Position numbers and translations under genes: made by a program
Origin: Anisus vortex
Taxonomy: Eukaryota; Mollusca; Gastropoda; Planorbidae
NCBI GenBank assembly: GCA_949126835.1
Contig: OX421497.1
Location: 6,205,354-6,269,353 of the forward strand
Direction: 5' to 3'
DNA: 64,000 nucleotides
In this document: piece by piece, positions 35,606-47,140 of the stretch
Layout of the letters: each line of letters starts with the position of its first letter
How positions within the stretch are numbered: the stretch's first letter is position 1
Notes under the pieces: model-generated
Told to the model about the DNA's origin: nothing
The model's input: the letters and a program-made list of their open reading frames with translations, nothing else
The model's database searches: none

Positions 35606-37414
35606 TAGTTGAACATAGAACATGTCTTTTACCAATTTGTGCTTTTTCTGATTTGGCGTACATCTAGTTTCGAGGTATACAATCCTAATCTATTCAAGAA
35701 CAGGTTCGTCCCATTCCGGAACTGTTTCCCATCTCACATGACAAAATCTGCAATGACATGCACAAGAGTATTATAACTAACCTAAATCTACAAGAAACCA
35801 ATTCAGGTGATGATTAACTGGTGGAACAGCTGTTAATGTAATATATGAACAGAAGAAAAAAAAGAAAGTTCGATTCATATCCTAATTTGCGATTCAGGGT
35901 TCATTGGGAATGCTCCTGCATAGATAGGCTAGTGCTGCAAAAGCTCAGAGCACAACAAATGGGCTGAAGTAACAACTCAACCTGGAGAAAATGTCACAGC
36001 TTACATTGATACAGCTTGGAAACAAAGCTAACAGCTGAAACTAAACTGAAAAAGGCCAAAACACTGTCCAAAAACTGCATGAAATAATACTATCTATCTA
36101 TCTTGCTGTATATGAAGTAATTATGACTAACTTTTACTTTTACTAGTTACAAACATATGTGAGCACAATAGTGACAGAATACAATAATACGCTCACAATG
36201 ATTACATGATTACCATTCAGCTGTCAAAACATTTTTCACGTGCACAACTGCTTTGGTTTAGTTGTGTCTCTACTGAAAGAGAAATCTCCCCAAAAATTAC
36301 ATTTGACTACAGAAAACAAGCAGGAAGTGTAAACTTTAAAAAAAAAATAACCGCTAAACCAAAGACAATGGTGAATATGAAAGAAAATCAACAGACCAAA
36401 AACTACACTAACCGGCCCGGAACAACTAGACTCACAGAACAACATCAAGAGAATTTGAAGTGAACTACTAGAAACCACTGTAACCAATATAATAATAATA
36501 CTATGATGTGTATTGTAAAATGAGCTGTAAACTATGAAACTGTGGTCCTACGTCAGTTATGAATATTTATGACAATGTTTCCCCACCTCCTCACACCCTG
36601 TAAAGTGATGTTAACAGGCCTAGTGACCAACAGGTGTTCTCATTTATGACACACTTCATAGCATATGTGAATGTATTGGGGGAAAATAAAACAACAACAT
36701 ATGTTGTTCATGCCAGGCAGTCTAACTGCTGTAATGAGTGTGTTGATGAATTAATGATTCACTTCAAAGCAACCTGTGATGGCAGGGCTTAACCTGTCTA
36801 TACACTGAGATGCGAATACATCGAATTCACTCTTTGCCTCCACACACATCAACCTGTATATACACTGGGATGCGAATACATTGAATTCACCTTTTTGCCC
36901 CTCACACCATTTACACTAAAAGTGAGAATAACTTTAAAGCTATAAAAACACAGGTGCAGTTTGTGGATGTTATAAAATGTGTATGGGGTAAAATACAACT
37001 AAACAAATTTGACAACCTGAAGGCTATGAGATTGAGTAATGCAAGAATAGGACTGAACTTATGGTGTGGACAATTAACCCCTTTACTAAACTCTAGTTGT
37101 TTGCTAGACATTATTAAGCAAATGTGATTGCACAGGAGAACTGTGCAGATAAAAACCAAGATATGTGACACACTTATTAAAGTTTCAAAATTTGACCTAC
37201 TTCCGAAGTCAGGTGGTACAAACTAAACTACCATTATATACATGTTATTGCAGTATACATGTTGGCTAATAAATTTTAGAAAAAACCAACATTATGCCAG
37301 CTCATCAATTTTAAAAACTGAGTTTTCCATTTTGTCCTCTTCAGATATTGATTGTCCTCATAAATACTTTTTGGCATCAGCCTTAGACACATGACATTTA
37401 AATTGAAATGGTCT

Positions 37415-37628
37415 ACAGTTTTCGTAACAACTTCAGGTTGGCATCAGGCTTAGACACAAATTAAATTGAAATGATCAACTGTTTTCATAACAATTTCAGG
37501 TTGGCACCAGGCTTAGACACAAATTAAATTGAAATGATCGACTGTTTTCATAACAATTTCAGGTTGGCATCAGGCTTAGACACAAATTAAATTGAAATGA
37601 TCGACTGTTTTCATAACAATTTCAGGTC
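37415..37628. repeat. 63-bp tandem repeat, about 3 copies
   Basis: Unit begins AACAATTTCAGGTTGGCATC and ends GACTGTTTTCAT; a diverged first copy begins near 37,375. Confidence 0.9.
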
Positions 37629-38544
37629 AAGTGACAAAAAGCAAAAAAAAAAAGCACACCTAAACTCCTTATATTCTTTTGAACCAATTTTGTATGGTCA
37701 AAGAATAGAGTAAGCCTGATGTAGCAATTTTTTTATCAATAGCAAATTACAATATGGGAAAAATTGGTGTAAGCTTGTAGAAGCTTGAGATGCGCTTTAT
37801 TTGCTATAGGCCTAGAGCCTACATAAGCATTCTGAGAAAACTGCCCAATGATTAATAACTTTTAAACAGTTTCACACCTTCGATTGGCCAATCGACATGT
37901 TTCGGGACTTAATTTTTAAAATGCATATAGAAAAATCTTTTGAAATTTCAATAGTCTGTTATTTTCATTGGGTTTTGTAAGTAAGAGTTTTAAAAAAAGT
38001 TAAATTTATTGCCCTGGCCATGAAGAGAAAAAGAGAAGAAGCTACGTGATGGTAATTAGCTATAGCGCGCCATCCATGCTGTTTAGGCCAACATATTAGC
38101 ATGCTCATTGTACTATGGTTCCATGATTAGATTGTGGAGTTTGGGGTAGGTTATGAAAATCTCGTGTAGAAATTGACAAAGACAAAATGAGTTCCTTATT
38201 TCTGATTCCTTCAAAGTCTAAGGCAATACATTCTATAATTTAGGTGCTGACAATTTGAAAGAGCGCAGATCAAAAGGCTTCTCTTTGTGTCCATCAAACC
38301 AAGGAACTCGAATAAACTTAGATGAAGACAAAGATGCCTTCCTAAAATAAATTTCCCCGTATGTAGGCCTAATGACTTTTTTTCTTGATTGGTCACTATA
38401 AATAAATGGTGCAATATTTATTTGTTTCTGTATGCATTATGTATGGTTGCAATCTTTTTTAAAGGAAAGTTTTAAAAAAAACAAAACAAATATTTAGTAA
38501 CTTTTATGTTTATAAATTACAAATGTTTTATACATAAAGGCAGT

Positions 38545-38668
38545 GTAACTCTCAAAATAACGGGTGTGACCTATCTGCGAGTCAAGTATAATATAACTTG
38601 AATAATCCTAAACTAATTGTGCGACCTATCCATCAGTGTGTGACTTATACGAGAATATATACGGTAAT
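38545..38668. mobile_element. Degraded copy of the TACCGTATATACTCG palindromic MITE
   Basis: Keeps the right end GTGTGACTTATACGAGAATA then TATACGGTA and two GTGCGACCTATC-like motifs; the left end is lost. Confidence 0.6.
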
Positions 38669-38782
38669 AAGTTAATAAGCCTACATACCGTTAATGAAAA
38701 AAGGCTGAAAAATAAATTTACTATTTAAATAGATCAGATTTTTATTTTTAAAATCATATGTTTTAAAGTTTTAATCACCCTC

Positions 38783-38878
38783 CATACCCGGGAAAAAATA
38801 CTAGCCTTCACCAGGATTCAAACCCGGGGCCTTCGGTACGGCAGTCAAATGCGCTGCTGCTTGGCCACCGAGTCCCAT
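38783..38878 (-). repeat. SINE family 1 head fragment
   Basis: Only the reversed head is present: AGCCTTCACCAGGATTCAAA, then CGCTGCTGCTTGGCCACCGA. Copies normally truncate from the head, so loss of the tail is unusual here. Confidence 0.75.
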
Positions 38879-39032
38879 ACTTCTTACTATAAGTAGGCAA
38901 AGTATATTTTGCAGATTTTTAGAGAAGATTTTCTGCCAATGTAAAAATGTCAACATTGACAAAAACAAATATAAAAGTAAATAAGGTATCATATTTAGTG
39001 TTTGGAATTCTTCCCATTCATAAGATAAAACA

Positions 39033-39430
39033 TGGTGCCTGGTAATCGAGCGGCAGCGCTTTCAACTGGCGTACCATCTTGATACTAAAAATACATCACC
39101 ATACTAAGAATATAGAAATATACTAAAATGTATCCAATTATAATATGGGGAACGGCCCCGGAACGGTGACATTGGCAGCGTGTTTGACTGGCGATCCAAG
39201 GGTCCTGGGTTCAAATCCTGGTGAAGACTAGGATTTTGCGTCCGGGTCTGGAGGGTGTCCCCGAGTCTACCCAGCTCTGATGTGTACCTGACCTTATAGT
39301 TGGGTAAAGTAAAGGCAGCTCTGCATTGTGCTGGCCACACAATCACCTAGTATGCTGTGGCCACAGAAACTGGTGACCGCTGCTTCAACTGCCCTATGAT
39401 CAATTTCGTCCAACAGGGACTTTACTTTAC
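39033..39430 (+). repeat. SINE family 1, forward, with an extra head fragment upstream
   Basis: Full copy from about 39,155 (GGAACGGTGACATTGGCAGC, B-box GGTTCAAATCC) to a TTTACTTTAC tail; a separate head fragment (GAGCGGCAGCGCTTTCAACT) lies at 39,040-39,075. Confidence 0.85.
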
Positions 39431-40789
39431 TATAAGATAAAACAAAATAAAAGACAAAATCGCACTGTAGTGATGAAGCTATAACTATAGTTTACCGGTC
39501 TGTACATAGTAGCATGACTTTAGACTTTTTAAGTACTTAGAAACTGTATGAGATATGAGCGTCAGTGTATGGCGGGGGGTAGGTGGTAAATAAGTCACAT
39601 GGAATTCTCAAAATAAAATTTTTTTATTTTGCTATACCGTAAGATGAACGTAGCCATCTGGGGTGACTTTGGGCCATTGAGGAAAAAATGTTTTAGAGTG
39701 CCATAAATAAAAAAATATTATCATTTCATGTCTTTCAAATGTATATAATACATAATAAATATATAAGTAACTATTTAGCAGTTTTTCACGGTGAACAGAG
39801 TATTTTCTGAGGTACAGATATTTTTTCAAGATGGCCATCTGACATGCGATTTTAAGCATAGCTAAGTCAACCTGTAAAATTCTTACTACCCAGAACTTTT
39901 TAAGGTGATTATATTAAACAATTTATTTAACTTATGTTTTCTATCTTTCTAAAACTTACTTAACAGGGACTATTATTGAATTAAAAACTATCACAGCTAT
40001 TTTTCTTAGAATTAGGGTGGACATAGTCACCCCTTATAATGGCAGCGTTGACGGGGTGACTATGGCCATGGTGAGAAGTTATTTTGTACTTGGATTTAAT
40101 GCATACAGTTAAAATTTTTAGTTTATTATTCATTTTTGTGTTCACTTAACCAGATTTGCATTGAGAAAGATCAACGCATGAGATTTTTAAAGCAACAAAT
40201 GAACTTTTTTATTTAGGAAAACAATGTCTGTGAAAAATTGGCAATGACATTTTTTTTCACACAGTGAAACAATTTTATAGAACCATTATAAATACCAAAC
40301 CATTGAATGTACTAAATTAAACAAATTTTGTTTATTTTAACTCACAGAACAAGTCACCATGCTCAAGACTTACCAATCGATGCTACAATTAACTTATAGT
40401 GCCTGCCAGTAAATGTTATAGTTACAGTTATTAAATTTATTTTAATGAAATTTAATGAGTGATAAAATTATAAAGAATATTTATTACATTATTTAACTTT
40501 AACATTTAAAGAAATAGCTTAGGGCTTAGGTGGTAGGGATTTGCCCCTCAAAAACTGAATTATTTGTTATTTGAGACTGGGACAACTCAACAACTTCAAC
40601 TTTAAAAGGGACTGGGCTTTGTTTGGGGGTTTACTTGTACGACTTATTTTTTGGACATATTCAGCAACCAATTAAATACTAATCAATAGATGAATAGGTC
40701 CTATGTTTTAGCTTGACTATGACTTTTACAATGAATTTGAGTTTTACTTTTAATTTAGCTTTTTTAGCCTAACCTAAATTTAGTTTTAT

Positions 40790-41130
40790 ATTTTATATTT
40801 AAATTTAATTTATGTATTATATATATAGAATATAGACTAGATCTAGATCTAGACTAGATAATATTTATTAATATATTAAAATATATTATATTATATATAA
40901 AGTCTTTATATTTATAGATCTAGATTTAGATCTAGTTTATATACTATAGTCTATAGTTAGGCCTATAGTATATATATAATATATAGTAATATAGTAATAT
41001 TTAATATAGATCTAATATTTAATATTTATTATTTATATATTGTAGTCTAGGCTAGGCGAGGCTAGCGGCTAGGGCTAGGCTACTATTTCACTATTATAAT
41101 TTAGAATTTAGTCTCTAGACTAGAATTTAT
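40790..41130. repeat. AT-rich CTAG/AGATCT low-complexity tract
   Basis: Dense TATATA interrupted by CTAGATCTAGA-type palindromes and, at the right, CTAGGCTAGGCGAGGCTAGC. No unit length is fixed. Confidence 0.7.
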
Positions 41131-41392
41131 AGTTTATAGCCCCATATTTTAGCCTTTGTAATGACCAAAACAGCAATGAAAAAAAATATACTCAAAAAGA
41201 ATGTAAAATGCTTACTCTCTCGTGAACAAAAAAAATAAAACGAAATGTAAACTGGTATTGATGTAAGCCTACAAGATCAATACAAATATTTGTGTTTTTT
41301 TTCCCCTTCCGAATCACCTATTTCATTTCCGGCTTCCGGATTTTGCAACTGTTGAAGTAAACATTTACTATTTACACGTCAATACACGTTAA

Positions 41393-41465
41393 CCCTTATA
41401 GTCCCGGGCGCATATATAGCGGAACTGAAGGCAGCGTAGATAGAAGTAGGTCGGTACAGGAAGGG
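41393..41465. mobile_element. 73-bp piggyBac-like MITE
   Basis: Flanked by TTAA at 41389-41392 and 41466-41469. Starts CCCTTATAGTCCCGGGCGCA, ends TCGGTACAGGAAGGG. Near-identical in sequence and identical in length to 56,424-56,496. Confidence 0.85.
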
Positions 41466-41605
41466 TTAATATTATAATATGCTGTCCTCTTATTACGGAT
41501 AGCAACGTACTCGCGCATACGTAGGCCCAATTAATAATGCTATGATTTTCCCTGTTTTAAATCATTTCTGATAATTTTAGCAAAACACATACATTAATAA
41601 ACATT

Positions 41606-41790
41606 GTGAAGCCGGCTGGTCCAGCGGTTAGTTCACCGGACTGTCAACCAAAAACCAACTGACACGTCGCGGGTTCTATCGCTGCCACCGACGGATCCCT
41701 GTCGCCCTGCAGGAGTTTTGGGCCTAGTGGACGTAATAATCTTCTGTCTAGAAGGAACGTCTGTAAAACTTATAAGAAAATTAATTTAAT
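41606..41790 (+). repeat. SINE family 2, tRNA-derived head plus LINE-like tail
   Basis: Head GAAGCCGGCTGGTCCAGCGG then TTAGTTC (A-box-like) and CGCGGGTTCTATCGC (B-box-like). The tail GTGGACGTAATAATCTTCTG then GAAGGAACGTCTGTAAA matches the 3' end of LINE family A (GACGCAATAATCTTCTG, AAGGAGCGTCTGTAA). That shared tail suggests mobilisation by the LINE. Confidence 0.82.
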
Positions 41791-41857
41791 AATTTTATTT
41801 GAATGTCAAAGTTAAGTAGGTTATTATTGAAATGTATAGTCAGTAGCCTATAAGGCT

Positions 41858-42600
41858 AGGGGTTGGAAACCTAATCAAGGCATGCGTGCCAGACTTGGCA
41901 CTCAGATAGATTTTAGTGGCATGCAAGAGTCCTTTTAATATGTAATATTAGTTATATTACAAAATTTAACTTGTTTAAATGGCATCACTAGCATAAAATT
42001 TATAGAATTGTATTTAATTAAAGGGAGATAATTAGTATAATCCGTTTACTTTACTTTAAAATTTCGAATATGTTTCTTTTTTTTTTTTTTTTTACTTTAT
42101 ACAAATATAGCCTAAATGGCTTTTAATTAATAACTTTAAAGAGCTCAAACTGTAAAGATAGTTTGAATTTGTATAAATATTATATGAGTAAAGAATTTAT
42201 ATGTACGCCGCGTACGCCTACATTTTTAAACATGACATTAACTACCCAGTTTTTATGATTACTACATATCTATTCCTCTTAACTGTAGCGTTAGATATGT
42301 CTTATAGTATCATCTATGCCTATAAAATAAATATCAGTTAAAGCTGAGATCAATTAGATCTATAAAAATTAGACAGTGCTAGAATTAGACATCTTGTTTA
42401 TAGGCCTAAAACAAAAAGGTTAGACGTTATAACTGTTAATGTGAAAGTTTAGAAATGAAATTTTGTATTTGCTGTGAATGAAAAAAAAAAGAAGATGATA
42501 ATCACAAACAAGTTAATTTGTTTTTAAATATAAAATGCTTTAACGATTTTCTCAAAAATGTTCCATTACTGTTGGCCTTGGTCTTTCACCGGCGATAAAA
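41858..42600. mobile_element. Parent repeat copy 2 with a Buster-like left end
   Basis: Left end near 41,858 reads AGGGGTTGGAAACCT, followed by CATGCGTGCCAGACTTGGCA, a motif shared with the short MITE at 53,003. From 41,935 it follows the dispersed parent repeat. The right end is missing. Confidence 0.7.
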
Positions 42601-42770
42601 AAAAATGTCTTTTAAAAACAAAAAATATAGTCATAATTAATACAAATCACCATCGAGTCCCATACTATACTTCCTGGACATGTAAATGCAAGTTGTGTAG
42701 GTAAACGTAATTTTAATAGCTATCTATAGGCCTAATTGTCTCAGTTGCATTCTGGCTCTTACGTCTAGGG

Positions 42771-42969
42771 CAGATGTGTGCAACATTTTTCTGCTTTGGG
42801 CCGCATATGAAATTTTATACAACTTGACGGGCCACACAGTCTGAAAATCTTGTTTGCATTATCAATGCAACGATTTAAAAAACAAAGCCATTAGAAGCTC
42901 TTTGGGGGCCAAGCTAAAAGGCTTGGCGGGCCGCTTTGTGGCCCGCGGGCCGCCTGTTGCACACGCTTG
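42771..42969. mobile_element. hAT MITE, 199 bp, CAGATGTGTGCAAC ends
   Basis: Flanks GTCTAGGG (42763-42770) and GTCTAGGT (42970-42977) differ by one base. Ends CAGATGTGTGCAAC and, reversed, CAAGCGTGTGCAAC. Inside, GGGCCGC and GGCCCGCGGGCCGCC are GC-rich palindromes. Confidence 0.87.
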
Positions 42970-43757
42970 GTCTAGGTCGTAACGATGTTTAGGGGTTGAT
43001 TAATGACCGGGGGCGGGGGAGGGCGGAGGGGTCACCAAGAACCTGTCCGAGGCAAACCACTCCGCGGCACGCAGTTAAGGCATGTCGTGTAACATAGTCA
43101 GGTCTCCACATTACATGCACTACACTTCTCTCCCCAACTGCCGAATCCCCCCTCGGATCACTATCGTGGTGGCTCGCTCGTATACCTGCACTGTCATCCA
43201 GGTAGCACAAATTCCAGTCTATAGTCTGGACATCCAGGCACCAGGGCGGGATTGAGACAAGCTGCTGCGCATATTGCTTCCGCCCCACCGAGCCACAAAG
43301 CCTCTCAGCAGCTTAATGATCCTCCGACGCGCAACAGGGGCTGTTCCCCCCCCCCCCCTCCCATGCGTTAACTCATTGGTGTATTAAAGGGAGCGTATCG
43401 GTGGTTTACACACTTCGCCAGACTTTGAGGTCCTTAGGTACAGAAGTGCAGTGTTAACATCAAACTTCCCCTGCTGTATTGAGTCCTTTCATTGACCAAC
43501 ACTGACCATTTTTTTAACATCCGTGAGGATGCGACACCATACATTAATTATTTACCTTTGTGAATATCTCAAGATTTTCCATAATTGCTTTTAAAGTTCT
43601 CCCAGACAGCATCAAGACGTTTCAATACCTGTCCGATTTCTTTCCACAAAGTTTCATCACAGGTCAAACGCTTAAAAGCCATACGTGTCTTCTTTGATGT
43701 GTACTTTTAACAACACGTCGGCCTACTTTACCTTTAAGAATAACACGTGGGCTAGAC

Positions 43758-43926
43758 CTGGGGGCGGCAACCTATGAAACGGCACTTGGCACGCCGAGGG
43801 ATTTTCAATGGCACTTAAAAAATTTAGTGATACAGTAGGATGACTTTAAGGCTGTTGGCATGCTGAATGAATTAGAAATCATATTTGGGCACACTAGGCC
43901 TATTATCAAAAGGTTGCCGTCCCCTG
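43758..43926. mobile_element. Buster-like hAT MITE, 169 bp
   Basis: Ends CTGGGGGCGGCAACCT and, reversed, CAGGGGACGGCAACCT; flanks GGCTAGAC (43750-43757) and GTCTAGAC (43927-43934). The interior GGCACTTGGCACGCCGAGGG is shared with the 53,003 and 55,191 elements. Confidence 0.87.
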
Positions 43927-45209
43927 GTCTAGACTATATAGCCTATAATTATCTTCTCTGTCATTAAACAATATCAAGGTCGTGTGTCTTGCCTAAAGGT
44001 CATCAACTGTATCCACAGTTAATCCACACACACCATACACAAGAAGTAGTCCACCCAAAACTTTGCTAGGTTTGTGTGAGAATTCATATTCGTCGCACGG
44101 ACTGGCGGCAAGGGATGGGTTGGGAGTTGGGAGCTAATCAATGTTTGCAAGAAATAAGCACCAGAGCCCTCCAAGGGCTTTAGCGCCACAGGTGATGATA
44201 TAAAACAACTAGAAACTATGGAAAATTTCTTTTTAGGAATTTCGTTTACTTTCCGCTATCACGTGACGACGGGCAGACACTTAATATTGCCCGTCGGCGA
44301 GTTATTTCGGCTATGAAGAGAACTGCCGCAAGTAACTAGCCTAAATCAGTTTTAAAATGTAGGACTATTATAAACTTATCGCGCCTTTCTTTCGGCAAAA
44401 CTATTTATGACATTAATAAACACCAGCCCATCGGCAAGCTCACCTCTCTATAGGCCTACAGAGAACACCTGCCAATAAATAAACCTTGTCTGGCTCGTTA
44501 CTGAAGGCAGATAGTAGGCCTACTTTATGGGCTTGATTTTCTGGAAAGAGCGCTCACCTCTGGCAACTCTAATAGCTCTGGTGTTGGATATGCACAGTAG
44601 GCTAAGGTGTAAAGATTAGGGGGGGGGGGGGCAGAGGGCAGAAAGGTGTCACGCGAGACCAGCAGCCCTTAACCTCGTTCGCAACCGACCCTTTCTGGAA
44701 CCTCCAGAGTAACATATTATTAAGCCAATTAAATTTGATTAATAATAAATAATAATAAATAATAAACTCGTGTTTAAGGTATCAAGCGAGGTGCGGGCAC
44801 GTCATATATGTATTTATTAAAGTACGATTTTACCATGTCTATGGTTGATCATGATGAGCCCGTTAGTGTAATTAGCTTACTGCAATTGGTGCAGCCAAAC
44901 TAAGATCTGCAAAAAAAGAAAATATAGGTCTTAAACTTTACAATTCATCGTAGGCCTATTAAGGAAATTGACAATGACATTCCAAAAAGTAGGCTATAGG
45001 CCTATATGATTTAACGATTTTCAAGTAATAAATATTTTTTCTGGTAATCTAATTATAAAAAAACTACAGAACTAAAAGTTGTAAGTGCCTATTAGGCTTA
45101 GGTCTATGGGAAAGGCCTCTAAAGTCTAAAGAGTGTTACTCCAGGCCGCTGGCCTAGCCCAAATAGCATTTAAAGCTTTAAAAATGCATCAATCAGATTC
45201 AATCAGAAT

Positions 45210-45320
45210 GCAAGACTAAGCTCAAACTACGGATAAGCGTAGCACACAATAAATTGAATAATCTTATTCTTATTTATTGAAGGAGCGTCTGTAAAAGATA
45301 TAATTAGATAGAATATAATG
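45210..45320 (+). mobile_element. LINE family A 3' tail
   Basis: CAAGACTAAGCTCAAACTAC, then GGATAAGCGTAGCACACAAT and GAAGGAGCGTCTGTAAAAGA. Confidence 0.75.
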
Positions 45321-46524
45321 GCCAATCTTACATAAAAATTATATTAGGCCTAGGCCAGGCTAGGCCTACATTAATTAAAATTTTAAAGGAATAATAATAT
45401 CTAAATAAAGCCCACCTTTCACAAAAAAAAAAGATAAAAAGAAGTAGCCTAGATACGAGAGCACATAACAATTTAGATTAGACCTTTCCCTTTCAAATTT
45501 ACTGCACATGATATTGAGCTAATGATTATTTTCAAAGAGAATTTAAGTTTGCATAACAAAGCATGCATTATTAGAACGTTTTCCGTATCGGTAAGCGAAA
45601 CTTTTAGAAATGTTCGAAATTTAAAAAAAGGTTAGCTTCGGCTAAATGTGCGTCATATCAACCATAGCAACCTTATCCCGGTCTTGAGGATCGTCATAAG
45701 TCATAATACAAACGATTTCAAAACGTTTTTTTTAAATACATTCAAACAAATATTGAATAGCTCAACTGCAACACTAATCGTTCTGTTTACGCGATAAGGT
45801 AGGTCGTCGTTTAGATATAAAAAGATAAGATAAATGAAAAACAACAACAACAAACTTCAAGGAATCAAGTCTAGCCTAGGACTCTACTACTCTTAGCTAC
45901 TACTCTAGCCGCTAGCGGCTAGCCACTCAAAACTCAAACTTACTCAAATCTGACAAACTCACTCAAAGACTCAAAGGTCAAACGTCTAATCTAAACTTCT
46001 AAAGACAAACGCCGGTTGAAACGTTAAACATGTTATCAGCTTCAATTAAAACCAAAATATAAAACGGTTTTCCAAAATAATTCAATTTAATGATGTCTTG
46101 AACTTCAACTGTTCAACTTGTGTTTATCATCAAATCATTCATTAGGCCTAATTATTAATCTAAAATCTAAAGATTATGTTATTGAAGTTTGATAAGCTTT
46201 CACTTCGACATTGGTATTACTTATTGACTCTTACATTAAAAGCCTACATTTCAATTATCCTAGTGCTCCTAGTCCTAGTGTATTTCTTATTGGCATTGGT
46301 TGGATCCTGGTTTGTTCAGGCTACCCACTTTTGATGTTATGCCTGGATGCCCCATTACTCTGTTGTTGTGTCCAGGGCAGTTGTGTCATACACTATTAAT
46401 TTTGGAAATATAGCCTATAAGTGTTATGAACTATTATATGTTTTTCAACTAGGCCTACAACATATATTATATATATTTCATTTAAATCAAGTGTATAGGC
46501 TTACTACCGCAGTAAGTAGCCTAA

Positions 46525-46800
46525 GTAAAGTACCCATCTAACCAAATCGATCATAGGGGATAGGGCTAGGGAAGCAGCGTTCACCAGTTTCTGTGGCCAT
46601 GACATACCAGGGGATTGTGGCCAACACAATGCCTAGCTGCCTTTACTTTACCCCAACTAATGTCAGGTACTTAATCTGAGCTGGGTAAACTCAGGAATAC
46701 TCTCCAGTCCCGGTAAAAATCCTAGCCTTCACTAGGATTTGAACCCAGGACCTTTGTAACACAAGATGAATGCGCTGCTGCTCTGCCACATGTCCTTATA
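46525..46800 (-). repeat. SINE family 1, reversed, full length
   Basis: AAAGTACCCATCTAACCAAA to GCGCTGCTGCTCTGCCACAT. Confidence 0.88.
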
Positions 46801-47140
46801 GGCCACTACATCAAGTTTGATCATGTTTATTTTATTTTAATCTTTAATTATGTTCTAAATAACTTTAAAATGTGTTTTGAAAAGTTTTCTCATTGTTAAT
46901 TTAGATATGATTCTCTAGCTTTTGTTTATAACATACATAGACAAATAGAGCTTGTCACTTCTCTGTCTTGAGTAAAATTAGTTTGGCCAACTAATACATG
47001 AATAAATTAAAATGCATATAAATTGGATGCAACCTTTATTTTAATAAATGCCTTTATATTATTTGGTAGTTTTGATATTTTAAAAACTATTGCTAATTAT
47101 ATTTCATATCTTTCTAGTAAATTCAAAAGTTGTTGAAAAA

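Larger units (their letters stand above)
35606..43750. other. 5' flank of the phosphatase gene, no further coding exon seen
   Basis: Upstream of the phosphatase start ATG. It holds a 63-bp tandem repeat near 37.5 kb, a degraded palindromic MITE near 38.6 kb, two SINE copies, an AT-rich CTAG/AGATCT tract (about 40,790-41,130), a 73-bp MITE, a second SINE family and two hAT elements. A non-coding first exon probably lies somewhere here or further up; I could not place it. The GC-rich stretch 42,980-43,350 is notable for composition but shows no gene. Confidence 0.5.
43935..47110. other. Intergenic region between the divergent genes
   Basis: Separates the minus-strand phosphatase from the plus-strand docking-domain gene. 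It is rich in the palindrome TAGGCCTA and contains a LINE tail (45.2 kb) and one SINE (46.5 kb). One or both promoters may lie here. An octamer TCACGTGA is at 44259-44266. Confidence 0.45.

Noticed and set aside
39640..40075. Repeated GGGGTGACTATGGCCAT-like motifs suggesting a transposon
   Set aside because: A start-like TACCGTAAGATGAACGTAGC is present at the left but no matching inverted end or duplication was found at the right.
42989..43288. 99-residue minus-strand frame in a GC-rich block
   Set aside because: No family resemblance, no splice or start support; GC content alone explains an open frame.
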